Assembly (NCBI GenBank): GCA_018267275.1
Contig: JAFDYV010000009.1
Coordinates: 62,001 to 126,000 of the forward strand
From: Bacteroidota bacterium
Lineage (GTDB): Bacteria; Bacteroidota; Bacteroidia; Cytophagales; Cyclobacteriaceae
Reading direction: 5' to 3'
Length of the DNA: 64,000 nt
In this document: positions 1 to 9,117 of the stretch, piece after piece
Position numbering within the stretch: the first letter of the stretch is position 1
Layout of the letters: the number at the start of each line of letters is the position of its first letter
Program-made: the position numbers and the translations under genes
Notes under the pieces: model-generated
Databases searched by the model: none
The model's input: the letters and a program-made list of their open reading frames with translations, nothing else
Told to the model about the DNA's origin: nothing

Positions 1-1
1 C

Positions 2-832
2 CAAGAGAACAAATTGAAGGCAGCAGCCATTGAGCGAAATTATTTTATCATTGGCACACTAGCGGCTTTACTTGCCATTTTTGCGCTTTTGGTTTATGTA
101 TGGCGTTACCGGGCAAGGCAAGAGCAAAAAGCCATTGCGCAACAACAAAAGCTGCGTATGCGCGAGTTGCAAATTAATTCGGTGATTGAGTCGCAGGAAC
201 AAGAACGCAAGCGATTTGCTGCAGACTTGCACGATGGTATGGGTCAGTTGGTATCCGCCTTACAGCTCACCGTACAATCCATCAAGAACAGCCGCGACCA
301 AGAAAAGACTATCTCACTGGTAGAAAATTCTGAACAACTGCTGAACGACATACAAGCTGAGATTCGAAACATTGCCTTCAACCTCATGCCGCCCACATTG
401 ATGAAAGAAGGATTAGTACCTGCCACCAAAGAGCTTATTAGAAGGATCAATCAATCCGCAAAAATTAAATCAGAAGTGGCGGTGCATGACGTAGCCGACC
501 GCTTACCAGATTTGATTGAAATCTCGTTATACCGGATAATACAGGAATTGGTTTCCAACATCATCAAACACAGCAAGGCTACCTACCTTACACTTTCATT
601 TACAGGTTATGGTGACGAAATCGTGCTCACGATTGAAGACGATGGCATTGGCTACAACCTCGCGAGCTTTCAGAACAGTAAACAAAGCAACGGATGGAGA
701 ACCATTCAAACACGCATGCAACTAATAAAGGGTCAAATTGAGTTTGATACCGTGGTGGGAAGAAAAAACAACACCGTAACGATTACTGTGCCATTGAAGG
801 TGGCGAAAGAGCAAACGTATAGCGAGTTATAA
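2..832 (+). CDS. sensor histidine kinase, HisKA_3 family (5' end outside window)
   Basis: C-terminal part of a membrane-bound two-component sensor kinase. The frame is open to the first base, and the first possible start (TTG at 14) lies immediately before a membrane helix, so the input domain is probably upstream of the window. Counting from that TTG: one membrane segment at about 10-29, a charged helical linker at 30-65, the HisKA_3 dimerisation helix with phosphoacceptor His73 in the DLHDGMGQ motif, and an HATPase_c domain with an N box around Asn182 and a DDGIGY G1 box at 209-214. This is the NarL/LuxR-type kinase class. The response regulator follows 110 bp downstream on the same strand and is almost certainly its partner. 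The signal sensed cannot be read from this fragment. Confidence 0.9.
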   Translation, partial: QENKLKAAAIERNYFIIGTLAALLAIFALLVYVWRYRARQEQKAIAQQQKLRMRELQINSVIESQEQERKRFAADLHDGMGQLVSALQLTVQSIKNSRDQEKTISLVENSEQLLNDIQAEIRNIAFNLMPPTLMKEGLVPATKELIRRINQSAKIKSEVAVHDVADRLPDLIEISLYRIIQELVSNIIKHSKATYLTLSFTGYGDEIVLTIEDDGIGYNLASFQNSKQSNGWRTIQTRMQLIKGQIEFDTVVGRKNNTVTITVPLKVAKEQTYSEL

Positions 833-942
833 ATACCCATCAGTCGGTATTTACAATCCGTGTGCATGTAAGTTACTTTGATGCGAAACGGAACTTATCA
901 ATGGCTTGGTTTAATAGACGCTTTGACCGAACTTTACCTCAC

Positions 943-1563
943 ATGAAGAAGTATTCCGTTTTGCTGGTAGATGACCATCGCATCTTATTAGATGGAATGA
1001 AAAATCTTCTGCAACCGCCTTATGAAGTGGAGGCCACGGCTTCATCTGGGCAAGAGGCGTTGGAACTTATCAAGAATCACGACTTTGATGTATTAATTAC
1101 GGACTACGAAATGCCGGGTATCAATGGACTGGATTTGGTGAAGGCGATGAGCGCTGCGCAGCCCGAAGCAAAAATTGTTGTATTGAGCATGCACGATGAC
1201 CCTGCGGTAGTACGCGAATTATTCAGGGCAGGAGCGAGTGGATATATTCTCAAGAAAGACACCTATAATAGTATCACCACAGCCTTGCAAAAAATCACTG
1301 AGGGCAAACGTTTTATCAGCGATGCCATTGCCGAAATGCTGCTGAACGATAACACCGAAGACCAAAGCGGCAACTTAACCCCCCGCGAAATTGAAATTCT
1401 AAAGCTGGTGACTCGTGAGATGAGTACCAAACAGATAGCAGAAATACTCTTTATCAGCGAACGCACCGTAGAAACTCATCGCAAAAACATTCTTAAGAAA
1501 ACAGGGGCCACTAATCTGGCCGGATTGGTGAAATATGCATATGTGAATAATTTGATTCGATAA
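943..1563 (+). CDS. LuxR/NarL-family response regulator
   Basis: DNA-binding response regulator of 206 aa. Receiver domain at 1-120 has the acidic pair Asp10/Asp11, phosphoacceptor Asp54 (in LITDYEMPG), Ser82 and the conserved lysine in YILKKD around 104. A LuxR-type helix-turn-helix at about 140-200 contains LTPREIEIL and SERTVETHRKNIL. The frame extends upstream to an ATG at 862, but that would add 27 residues absent from the family, so I place the start at the ATG at 943 directly before KKYSVLLVDD. It follows the HisKA_3 kinase and should be its output regulator. Confidence 0.93.
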   Translation: MKKYSVLLVDDHRILLDGMKNLLQPPYEVEATASSGQEALELIKNHDFDVLITDYEMPGINGLDLVKAMSAAQPEAKIVVLSMHDDPAVVRELFRAGASGYILKKDTYNSITTALQKITEGKRFISDAIAEMLLNDNTEDQSGNLTPREIEILKLVTREMSTKQIAEILFISERTVETHRKNILKKTGATNLAGLVKYAYVNNLIR

Positions 1564-1594
1564 GACACCATAGCATCTTTCGCTTCTCTTTACT

Positions 1595-1867
1595 TTATTC
1601 TAAGCCACGATTTTTCAATAACTCTTCTAACTCCTTGTTGTCATTTGGCTTTTTGAGCTGCTTATAAATAAAAATAATCGGGAATAACATTGGAATTAAG
1701 AATCCAATATGTTTCTTGAAAGACAAGCTCCAAGCAACAAAGCCGAATACCAATATTCCTGCCAGAAAACCGATAAATAATGCATGAAATATTTTAGAAT
1801 TTTTTAAATTCTTTTTCTCGACCAATAGCTCCTCGTCAGTCATTTTGTCGAAGTCTTTTTTATTCAT
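1595..1867 (-). CDS. small two-helix membrane protein
   Basis: Protein of 90 aa starting at the ATG at 1867; the longer frame upstream adds a poorly supported tail that overlaps the neighbouring gene's leader. It has a charged cytoplasmic N-terminus (MTDEELLVEKKNLKN), hydrophobic segments at about 27-47 and 53-69, and a charged C-terminus ending in ELEELLKNRGLE. Short proteins of this design are common and uncharacterised in Bacteroidota. It is convergent with the response regulator (31 bp apart) and divergent from the VOC gene. I do not assign a function. Confidence 0.7.
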   Translation of the reverse strand: MNKKDFDKMTDEELLVEKKNLKNSKIFHALFIGFLAGILVFGFVAWSLSFKKHIGFLIPMLFPIIFIYKQLKKPNDNKELEELLKNRGLE

Positions 1868-2037
1868 ATTAACCGTCTTGTTATTTTCTGTGTTTTTATT
1901 GAACCCAACAACTCGCGCCTGAAATAAATAAAAAGAAGTAACACTTTCAAACCGTGCTGATGAATGACACGTGCCACTGGCAAGGGGGCGGCAATTCAAA
2001 AACATTTCAAGTAAATTTAAGGCTTAAACTTAACTAC

Positions 2038-2394
2038 ATGCTCACCGCCATCCACCCGAAGTTGCCCATGCGCAACAAATCCGTCATAAGAAAATATTAT
2101 ATCGACCAATTGGGCTTCACAGATATCGGCAGCAAAGACTACGAAGAATACCTGATGGTTGCAAAGGAGTCCATCGAAATTCATTTTTTTGAATTCAAAA
2201 CACTTGACCCCAAAGAGAATTATGGGCAGGTGTACATCCGCACCGACAACATCGATGCGTTGTACCAATCGCTGCTAGACAAAAAAGTACCGATTCACCC
2301 TAATGCTCCGCTGCAAACCAAACCTTGGGGACAAAAAGAATTTTCTCTCCTCGACCCCGACAATAATTTATTGACGTTTGGACAAAGCATTTAA
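2038..2394 (+). CDS. VOC-superfamily (glyoxalase/bleomycin-resistance fold) protein
   Basis: Protein of 118 aa with the vicinal-oxygen-chelate fold pattern: an N-terminal AIHPKLPMRNKSVIRKYYIDQLGF segment typical of a single VOC unit pair (positions 3-26), a central IEIHFFEF strand, YIRTDNIDALYQSL, and a closing EFSLLDPDNNLLTFGQ. Size and motifs fit small bleomycin-resistance-like proteins that act as dimers. The frame runs upstream to 1954, but ATG 2038 precedes the first fold strand and fits the family length. The substrate cannot be told from sequence. It ends 9 bp before the convergent DoxX gene. Confidence 0.85.
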   Translation: MLTAIHPKLPMRNKSVIRKYYIDQLGFTDIGSKDYEEYLMVAKESIEIHFFEFKTLDPKENYGQVYIRTDNIDALYQSLLDKKVPIHPNAPLQTKPWGQKEFSLLDPDNNLLTFGQSI

Positions 2395-2403
2395 TCGCCT
2401 GCC

Positions 2404-2859
2404 TTACTTTGCTCCAAGATTTTCCATCCTGCCATCAACCGATAGCCGGCCGCTGCCATTGATTGCCGTAGCCAGCGACAGCCCGATTACCAAAAGATGA
2501 AACTCAAAGCCTTCGCCTTTTTGGTTACCAAACCAATTCATAAAAAATCCATTGTCGAGGTGCGAGGTGAAAATAATGCCGAGCATTAAAACAATAGTTA
2601 AGACCGACCACACCCGACTGGCAAATCCAACCACCAGTGAGATGGAGCCGATGAACTCAATCACAATCACCATGAAGCCAATCAACCAGGGCAAATGCAT
2701 GGTGTCGGTGAAGAAGCTCATGGTTCCTGAAAATCCGTAGCCGCCAAATAGGGCGAGCATTTTTTGCGCTCCGTGCGGAAATAGTACGATGCCGAGTGTA
2801 AGTCGTGTAACGAATCCGGCCCAGTCGTTATTCGTTTTATACAAAAGTGTTTTCATCAT
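2404..2859 (-). CDS. DoxX family membrane protein
   Basis: Integral membrane protein of 151 aa with four predicted helices (about 14-33, 57-77, 80-100 and 115-135). The family signatures LGIVLFPHGAQKMLALFGGYG near the N-terminus (residues 22-42) and the helix-2 glutamate segment IEFIGSISLVVG are visible. DoxX proteins are membrane components linked to redox or thiol stress in several bacteria; a specific reaction is not known here. It lies 9 bp downstream of the SnoaL-like gene and probably shares its transcript, with the Crp-like regulator upstream. Two tandem ATGs (2859 and 2856) are possible starts. Confidence 0.87.
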   Translation of the reverse strand: MMKTLLYKTNNDWAGFVTRLTLGIVLFPHGAQKMLALFGGYGFSGTMSFFTDTMHLPWLIGFMVIVIEFIGSISLVVGFASRVWSVLTIVLMLGIIFTSHLDNGFFMNWFGNQKGEGFEFHLLVIGLSLATAINGSGRLSVDGRMENLGAK

Positions 2860-2868
2860 TCGTGAAGT

Positions 2869-3222
2869 TTAATTGCCATAGAAAAATTGTTCCTTAATGA
2901 TGAGGCCGTCTTGCCAATGCTGCACGGACACTTGTGTGTAGTTGCGCACGCCCCACTCGCGGTGCGTGTAGTCGTACTTCCACGTGACGAAGCTCACGTT
3001 GCCATTCACGGCCTGCGCCAACACATTGGCACCTCTAAATTCCGAAATGCTGTTGAAGAAGGCTTCTTCGCGCAAGCGGTTAGCCTGCTTGCCCACAGTG
3101 GGAGATTGTTCATTTTCTTGCATCACCACCTGCGGGTGATAAAACTTGTCGAAAGCTTCCAAGGCCTTGCCCTGTAGCACGAGTTGGTTTAATTCCTCTA
3201 ATTTTTTCTGTACGGTTTCCAT
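2869..3222 (-). CDS. SnoaL-like / nuclear transport factor 2 fold protein
   Basis: Protein of 117 aa with the cone-shaped NTF2/SnoaL fold pattern: an N-terminal helix pair (QKKLEELNQLVLQGKALEAF), the FYHPQVVMQENE strand, a helix with AFFNSISEF, and strands NVSFVTWKYDYT, YTQVSVQHWQDG and LIIKEQFFYG. Such proteins are small hydrolases, isomerases or ligand binders; nothing here fixes a substrate. It precedes doxX by 9 bp, and the Crp-like regulator lies 93 bp upstream in the same direction, so the three may form one unit. Confidence 0.8.
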   Translation of the reverse strand: METVQKKLEELNQLVLQGKALEAFDKFYHPQVVMQENEQSPTVGKQANRLREEAFFNSISEFRGANVLAQAVNGNVSFVTWKYDYTHREWGVRNYTQVSVQHWQDGLIIKEQFFYGN

Positions 3223-3315
3223 AAGCTGTTTTGTTTTAACAGCACAAAGGAGGCACGAACGCAGGAGGAAAAAATTAAACTACTTTAATATCGGCAGGGC
3301 GCAAAAATGCGCCAT

Positions 3316-3903
3316 TTACTTTCCAGCCATTTTTCTGCGCAACATGCTCAGGAACACGGGTGTGATGCCGAGGTAGGCCGATATTTGTTTTTGAGAAAGG
3401 CGCTGCTCCAGCTTGGGATATTTTTTGATGAAGTCAAGATAGCGTTGCTCGGCCGGGTCGGAGAGATTTTGGCGAATGCGATTTTGCTGCGCGATGAACG
3501 CATTTTGAAGAATGATGCGAAAGAACCGCTCAAATTTGGGCACTCGCTGGTACAGCTCATCAAGGTTTGGCTTGGTTAGCTGTAATAGCTCGGTGTCTTC
3601 AAGCGCATCGATAAAAAAAGTGGCGGGCGTTTGCGTAAGAAAACTGTAGAGGTCGCTTATCCACCAGTCTTCCATGGCAAACATCACAATGTGTTCGAAA
3701 CCATTTTCATCTACCGTGTAGGCACGCAGGCAACCTTGCGTGATGAAATTTTCCGTGCGACAAATGTCGCCAGGCTTCAACAAAAACTCTTTTCGCTTGA
3801 TGGATTTCGTTTGGAGAAGCGAAATAAAGATGCCCTTTTCTTTTTCATTAAGCTGGACGTGCTTGCCGATGTTATCAAGAATTTTGTCGACATTCTTAAG
3901 CAT
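3316..3903 (-). CDS. Crp/Fnr-family transcriptional regulator
   Basis: Protein of 195 aa. Residues about 10-120 form a cyclic-nucleotide-binding beta-roll (KRKEFLLKPGDICRTENFITQGCLRAY). A long dimer helix follows, and residues about 150-195 are a short winged helix with LSQKQISAYLGITPVFLSMLRRK. The beta-roll lacks the classic cAMP phosphate-binding cassette, as usual in the Bacteroidota members of this family. It sits upstream of and in the same direction as the SnoaL-like and DoxX genes and may control them. The effector is unknown. Confidence 0.88.
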   Translation of the reverse strand: MLKNVDKILDNIGKHVQLNEKEKGIFISLLQTKSIKRKEFLLKPGDICRTENFITQGCLRAYTVDENGFEHIVMFAMEDWWISDLYSFLTQTPATFFIDALEDTELLQLTKPNLDELYQRVPKFERFFRIILQNAFIAQQNRIRQNLSDPAEQRYLDFIKKYPKLEQRLSQKQISAYLGITPVFLSMLRRKMAGK

Positions 3904-3943
3904 GCCACAAAGCTATCCATTTAAAAAATAATGTGTAATAGCC

Positions 3944-5104
3944 TCACTCTTCGTTCGCTTTGTTTTTCTCCCACGTTTTTAGCGCTTCCGGGAAAGTTTT
4001 GGCATCGCGTTGTGCCAAAAGATCGCTGTAGTATTTGGCCATTGAGGTATCGCCTGCGCGGAAGCATGCTTCGCCAAGGGTATCGATGTAACTGTTATCA
4101 CCCACCGAGTATAAGTTAAGTATTCGAGCCCATTCTACTGCATTTGTAAATTGCTTCTCGCGGATGCAATCATACACAGCTGAGTTGATGATGCCCGGTG
4201 AAATTTTTTTGTCTACTAAGTGATGCAGAATGCTATCACGCTGACGGGTAAGTTTCTCTAACGAACATCTACTGTAGTTCTTCACCACTACGTGCAGCGG
4301 TGTGCCACGCTGTTTAAATTCTGAAAAATATGAATTCGTGAACGTAACGGGTTTGTAGGCCTTCGTTTCTTTATCATACTCGGCTGAAAGTTTAATAAGA
4401 TTCTCGACTTTTAGATTGCGGGTGGTGATGGCTTTTTCCAAGTCACTCACGCGGTCGTTGTACACAAACTCGGGTCGTTGTTTGAAATCAATGTTGGCCA
4501 TAGCGCACATGCACGATGCGTGCATGATTTTGCTGGCGGGCAGGTAGAAGAACAAATAGTCTTTCGTGGGCTTAAACGTATAGCTCTTATCGAGGAACAA
4601 CACATCGATTGGATTTTTGGTATCACTCAACAAAGTTGTGTCATGCGTGATGGAAACTACTTGTTTATTGAATTTGCTCACGTCTTGGCTGTTCATCAAT
4701 CCGTTATCCAAACTATATTTCCAATTCGTTTTAGCTACCACCAGCTTCGCACCCTTATTAAAAAAAGGCGTAATGCCAGACAAGCTATGCAAGTGCCAAT
4801 GCGAGCTAAGGACATACTTTACAGGCTTACGATATTCTCTTTCCAGGTAGGCAAGATATTTTTCCGCTTTGGGGATGTCTTCTTCCAGGTTGGTGCTGCG
4901 GCCCGCACCCTCTTCAATCATCGGTAATTCAATCACCACCAAAAACTTTGGGTATTCAATTACAGTTGACTGTGCGGCTTGTGCAGAATCAAAACGAATA
5001 AAAGAAATTTCTTTCGAGAAAGAGGTTCGGGTGAATGTGTGCTTGGGTTGTGAATACACGAGCGTTGCAACCAACCAAAGCGTAAAAATTGTAAAGTGTT
5101 TCAT
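3944..5104 (-). CDS. exported metallo-beta-lactamase-fold protein with altered metal motif
   Basis: Protein of 386 aa with a signal peptide (residues 1-18, ending VYSQ). The middle resembles a metallo-beta-lactamase fold: a strand KFLVVIELPMIEEG, then KPVKYVLSSHWHLHSLSGITPFFNKGAKLVVAK, where the usual HxHxDH metal-binding motif is replaced by His102-Trp-His104-Leu-His106-Ser107. A second His-rich stretch (KIMHASCMCAMANID) follows near the middle. The last 100 residues look like short helical repeats (TPR-like: FTNAVEWARILNLY, LGEACFRAGDTSMAKYYSDLL). The metal site is probably changed or lost, so it may be a binding protein or an enzyme with different metal use. It stands alone; function unknown. 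Confidence 0.7.
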   Translation of the reverse strand: MKHFTIFTLWLVATLVYSQPKHTFTRTSFSKEISFIRFDSAQAAQSTVIEYPKFLVVIELPMIEEGAGRSTNLEEDIPKAEKYLAYLEREYRKPVKYVLSSHWHLHSLSGITPFFNKGAKLVVAKTNWKYSLDNGLMNSQDVSKFNKQVVSITHDTTLLSDTKNPIDVLFLDKSYTFKPTKDYLFFYLPASKIMHASCMCAMANIDFKQRPEFVYNDRVSDLEKAITTRNLKVENLIKLSAEYDKETKAYKPVTFTNSYFSEFKQRGTPLHVVVKNYSRCSLEKLTRQRDSILHHLVDKKISPGIINSAVYDCIREKQFTNAVEWARILNLYSVGDNSYIDTLGEACFRAGDTSMAKYYSDLLAQRDAKTFPEALKTWEKNKANEE

Positions 5105-5280
5105 GGGTAAATCTTTTCACAAAGATTCATCCGCTAGTGCAAACCATTTGTTAACAGGTTGCGAAGCAGTTGTTAAAAGAAAGTTAAAGTTGCTGAATTA
5201 CTGTGGTGATACAGGGTACCATCTAACTCGCAGACGCTCGTCAGTCTGAAAATTGCAAAGTCACTCTATCCGGAATTCGC

Positions 5281-5823
5281 TCAGCATCCGCCCTTGCGAG
5301 GTGGAGCTTTATAAATGATTTCGTTGCCGCGTGCTACAAAGTTGCCTGTTACAATTGGGTAGGAATACCTGGGCGCGTACGACACAAAATGACTTCTTAC
5401 AATTATTTCATCGTTGACTTTCAAAGTACGCAATTGCTGAAATTCATTTGACTGTAGCGGCCCAAAACTGAGAATGTAGTCGTCACCCTTCATCCTCACC
5501 ATCACCGCGAAACCCAATCGCGAACCGGAAGGAGGAGAAAGAGAGGTGACAAAGGCTGCCACATCAGAAGAGTCCTTAAGCAGGCCGTTTATTTTAGCGG
5601 CACTGGCCAGCACTCTTTGCCCCGCGAAAGATGCTTCCCATTTTTTGAAGTTGGTGCCCTCGGGTGTTGCCTCCCATTTTTTCACTATGGCTTGCACTTC
5701 ACCGGCCGAGAGTGGCGCTGCGGTTGATCTCTCTGAGCCCTCATTTTGCATTGCGCGGTTGGCAAATACCAGCCCGGTTACCACTATCAATATTAAGATC
5801 AGCGCATAAACAATTTTTTTCAT
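5281..5823 (-). CDS. unrecognised membrane-anchored or exported protein
   Basis: Protein of 180 aa that I do not recognise. One N-terminal hydrophobic helix (residues 4-21, YALILILIVVTGLVFAN) acts as an anchor or uncleaved signal. A low-complexity linker is followed by a compact alpha/beta domain (about 40-180) with repeated KKWEA segments (WEATPEGTNFKKWEASF) and strands such as GFAVMVRMKGDDYILSFG and DEIIVRSHFVSYAPRY. It ends Gly-Gly-Cys. It is monocistronic, flanked by 346 bp upstream without a gene. Confidence 0.7.
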   Translation of the reverse strand: MKKIVYALILILIVVTGLVFANRAMQNEGSERSTAAPLSAGEVQAIVKKWEATPEGTNFKKWEASFAGQRVLASAAKINGLLKDSSDVAAFVTSLSPPSGSRLGFAVMVRMKGDDYILSFGPLQSNEFQQLRTLKVNDEIIVRSHFVSYAPRYSYPIVTGNFVARGNEIIYKAPPRKGGC

Positions 5824-6169
5824 GTTTTTGTATGTTTAATGATCAAAGCTAACTGGCTTTGTTGTAGGCTTTAGTAAAGTGTTTGTTAAAAAATGTGAAC
5901 GACTTGTTAAAGTTTGGTTCTATATGCAAGCGGTGCGGTGACAACACCGACCGCAAGCTAAATGTGGCGGGTATTAAGAAATAGGTTAACCATGATTATA
6001 AGCTACTAATTAAAATGCATTTGCCTTAAGACTAACATTTGCGTTTGCCTGGTATAGACTTCTAAAGCCACACCCTGCGCGGGAAATCATATGATAAACG
6101 AATATAAAACAGTGTAACTACAACTCATCTCTAACCGCAGCGGTGACAACATAGCTTCAAAAAACAGTG
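5824..6169. other. 346-bp intergenic stretch
   Basis: Lies between the start of the 5281-5823 gene and the stop of the MmeI-like gene, both on the minus strand. Apart from the possible -7 element next to the former, I see no open frame with coding character, no RNA gene and no strong hairpin followed by a T tract. Confidence 0.6.
5844..5851 (-). promoter_or_regulatory. possible -7 element for the 5281-5823 gene
   Basis: On the minus strand the sequence reads TAGCTTTG, matching the Bacteroidota TAnnTTTG -7 element, 20 bp upstream of the ATG at 5823. No clear TTTG -33 partner is visible at the expected spacing, so this is a weak call. Confidence 0.3.
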
Positions 6170-8899
6170 TTACTTCTTCTTTTTCTTCTCTGAGCCAAAC
6201 AGGGGCTGGGTGTATTTTTTATATAAATCAAACAAGAACTCAATACGCTGCATTTCGGTTTCGAAAGGCTGTGGGCGGTAGCAGGTATCTACAAACTTAT
6301 CGAGGTCTTGGTGGGCACGCACTAAATCTGCCGGCATGGTGAGCGGGTCATACAAATCAGCCAGTGAACTTTCGGGGTAACGCTCGCGCACTTTTAAAAC
6401 CTGCTGGGCTAATTTCTCAACGCCCTTTATCTTTTGAGTTGGCAGGTCTTGAGGCCAGGGAAAATTGTTATAGACGATTCCATTGGAGTATTGAATTCTG
6501 CTTTCAAGTCTTCCGGTGACTTGTTTGGTCCAGGCATTATGCATTGTGGAATTCAGGATTCCAAAATGGAATAAGGACGCATTAGGAAGCATATAGTTTT
6601 TATTGCTTGTAATGACGTTGCTATCAACATATCCAATCGGGATGTATTTTCTGTTTTCAGAAGAAACCTCGGGTATAACTAAATATTCCTTATCTGTATG
6701 TCTGATTTCATCGAATAGATATGCGGTTTCAGCTTTCTTTCTCGTGGCTTCCTTGGTACTTAACAGTCTGAACTGTCTAACATTTTCAATCCTCTCAAGC
6801 ACCAAAGGCAATTTTTTAAGTTCTACAGGATTGGCATCCTTTAACCATAAACACCATCTCGTAATTCCATTTATAAATTCATTTGACCCAATGAATCTTC
6901 TAAAGTATTTAAGTGAATTAGGCTCTCTTTTTACAAATTCCTCTTTTTCTTCATCTGTGAACAAGTAATTGCCGTTATCAGTCGGCTGATTACCCTTTAT
7001 TAATTCTGGCACATTACAAATTGGTGTTTTGCGCCTTACTACAAATGAGTTTGCTCCTTCAATTAAGTATGGGCTTATGTTTTTTACTTTCTTCGCTGAT
7101 GGCTCCGATTTATAGTCTAAATACTCATACAGAATTTTTAAAGGCTTCGGAACTAATGAAAATCCTATTATTACCACATGAACTCCGGCATTGCCACTTG
7201 CTTCGTTAGACCATTTAAAAGTACGGTGTGCAAAATTTATGACCACCTTCAAATTAAGAAGCTCATTCCATAATATGGCCACTTGTTCACCTTGTGAAAT
7301 GGAATTTGTCGAAACAAAGGCTACTTCAATTACGGTATTTTTTATAAAATGAGTTGCCTTTAAATACCATGCGGTCACATAGTCTAGCACACCTGAACCT
7401 TTAATGTTCTGAAAAACAAAACTCATATCTGAATCTTGTTCTTTGGTCATCATTTGCTTTCCTACAAATGGAGGATTGCCAAGTATGTAACTAAGTTGGC
7501 CTTTAGGCACAATGTCCTCCCAGTTCAACCGCAACGCATTGCCATGCACAATGGTAGCGCTCTTCTTCAAAGGCAGTCGCTTGAAGTATTCGCCAAACTC
7601 GGTTGACAGGCGCATGTTCATCTGGTGGTCGCTCAACCACATGGCCACAGTAGCAATTTGCGCAGGGAATTCTTCGTATTCTATTCCGTAAAAAGCGTCA
7701 ACATCTATTTTGCTTAACGTGCTTACATCCGTCACCAGCTGGCCTTTGAACAGGATTTTTAGTACCTCAAGCTCAAGCAGGCGTAGCTCTCGGTAAGTTA
7801 TAATGAGGAAGTTGCCGCAACCGCAAGCAGGGTCAAAGAATTTAAGTTTCGATATTTTTTCGTGGAACTTCTGGAGCCTGGGTTTGGATGATTTGACATT
7901 TTCAAATTCTTCGTGGAGTTCGTCCAGAAACAAACCCTTAATCAGTTTGAGTATGTTCTTTTCGCTGGTGTAATGGGCGCCAAGGTTTCTTCGTTCCTTC
8001 GGGTTCATCACACTCTGAAACATCGATCCGAAAATGGCCGGAGAAATTACGCTCCAATCAAAGTAGCAACACACGAGCAATTTTTCGCGCATGTCGCTAT
8101 TGAATGAGGCTAACGTAATGTGCTCGGCAAAAAGTGACCCGTTCACATAAGGAAAAGCGGCCATTTGCTCGTCTAAGTTCTTTTGTCTTTTGGCCTCGTG
8201 CGTATTGAGTGTTTGAAAAAGCTGCTCTAAATGAATACCTAAGTCGCTGCCGTCTTCTTTTGTGCGCAGCTCAATGTAGTTGGTAAACTGTTGTTTGTCA
8301 AAAATTGTCGTGTCTTCGGCAAACAGACAAAAAAGTAAGCGCACCAACATTACCTCTAACTCATGACCCTCATAACCATTAGCCAGCAGTGCATCGTGCA
8401 GGCCGCCCATCAGTTCGGCTGCTTTAATATTGACAGGTTCTTGGTCTTTATAAACCTTTTGCTGGTAGCCACTGATGAAACCAAAGAGGTTTATGTTTTT
8501 GTATAAATCTTTTAATTCAAACTCTGAATTTGTGTCGGCTTCAAGGTCGTGCAGTTTTATTTTATGGAAGTCTGAGACAATAATGTAGCGCGGCAGTTCT
8601 TCGTCTTTAAGGCCGGGGAAATAGTCTTTGGCTTGTTTAAAAGCGCTGTTGAGGTCTTTGCCTCTGCTTTTATGCTCCACCAACACAATGCCTTTCCAAA
8701 GCAAATCAATAAAGCCTTGATGGCCGTCAGCCTTCTTTACGGGCTTATCGAACGTGGCTACTCGCTTGCGCGAAACTCCGAAAACATTAAAGAAACTGTT
8801 CCAAAAAGATTGGGCTTCGGCACGTTCATCAGAAACGTTTTCCCATTCTTTTGAAAACTCGGTGGCGCGTTTTCGGATTTCATTGAGGCTTAAGGGCAT
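6170..8899 (-). CDS. MmeI-like type IIL restriction-modification enzyme
   Basis: Single-chain restriction endonuclease/adenine methyltransferase of 909 aa, very close in length and motif order to MmeI. Residues 1-120 carry a PD-(D/E)xK nuclease with Asp65, Glu75 and Lys77 (GFIDLLW...LVEHKSRGKDL). A helical connector spans about 150-340. The methyltransferase has motif I FDPACGCGNF at 355-364 and catalytic motif IV NPPF at 475-478, the form for N6-adenine. The target-recognition domain spans about 600-850 and includes GRLESR at 796-801, identical to the MmeI segment that reads the base after the methylated adenine. A helical tail ends in a lysine run. From the family, one protein methylates one strand of a short asymmetric site and cuts about 20 bp away. 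It stands alone, as expected for a self-sufficient system. Confidence 0.93.
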   Translation of the reverse strand: MPLSLNEIRKRATEFSKEWENVSDERAEAQSFWNSFFNVFGVSRKRVATFDKPVKKADGHQGFIDLLWKGIVLVEHKSRGKDLNSAFKQAKDYFPGLKDEELPRYIIVSDFHKIKLHDLEADTNSEFELKDLYKNINLFGFISGYQQKVYKDQEPVNIKAAELMGGLHDALLANGYEGHELEVMLVRLLFCLFAEDTTIFDKQQFTNYIELRTKEDGSDLGIHLEQLFQTLNTHEAKRQKNLDEQMAAFPYVNGSLFAEHITLASFNSDMREKLLVCCYFDWSVISPAIFGSMFQSVMNPKERRNLGAHYTSEKNILKLIKGLFLDELHEEFENVKSSKPRLQKFHEKISKLKFFDPACGCGNFLIITYRELRLLELEVLKILFKGQLVTDVSTLSKIDVDAFYGIEYEEFPAQIATVAMWLSDHQMNMRLSTEFGEYFKRLPLKKSATIVHGNALRLNWEDIVPKGQLSYILGNPPFVGKQMMTKEQDSDMSFVFQNIKGSGVLDYVTAWYLKATHFIKNTVIEVAFVSTNSISQGEQVAILWNELLNLKVVINFAHRTFKWSNEASGNAGVHVVIIGFSLVPKPLKILYEYLDYKSEPSAKKVKNISPYLIEGANSFVVRRKTPICNVPELIKGNQPTDNGNYLFTDEEKEEFVKREPNSLKYFRRFIGSNEFINGITRWCLWLKDANPVELKKLPLVLERIENVRQFRLLSTKEATRKKAETAYLFDEIRHTDKEYLVIPEVSSENRKYIPIGYVDSNVITSNKNYMLPNASLFHFGILNSTMHNAWTKQVTGRLESRIQYSNGIVYNNFPWPQDLPTQKIKGVEKLAQQVLKVRERYPESSLADLYDPLTMPADLVRAHQDLDKFVDTCYRPQPFETEMQRIEFLFDLYKKYTQPLFGSEKKKKK

Positions 8900-9117
8900 G
8901 GTTGCCGGGTGTTGTTGGTGGGCTCAATTTAAATAAATATTGTGTTTAGTTGAGCGGGCAAAAAAGGTAAAAATTCAGAAGTGGTACTCAGTTATTCGCA
9001 ATCCATTTCTCCGAGTAATTGTGCAACAGCCACTTTTGTTGGCAGCCGTTTCATTCACCTAAATCTTTTAGTTCATTTTCCAATCGACCTTCTGTCCCTC
9101 AACTTTTTGAAACGTGT

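Noticed and set aside
4478..4927. 149-aa plus-strand open frame opposite the MBL-fold gene
   Set aside because: Antisense to a continuous signal-peptide-bearing protein; composition does not look like a protein.
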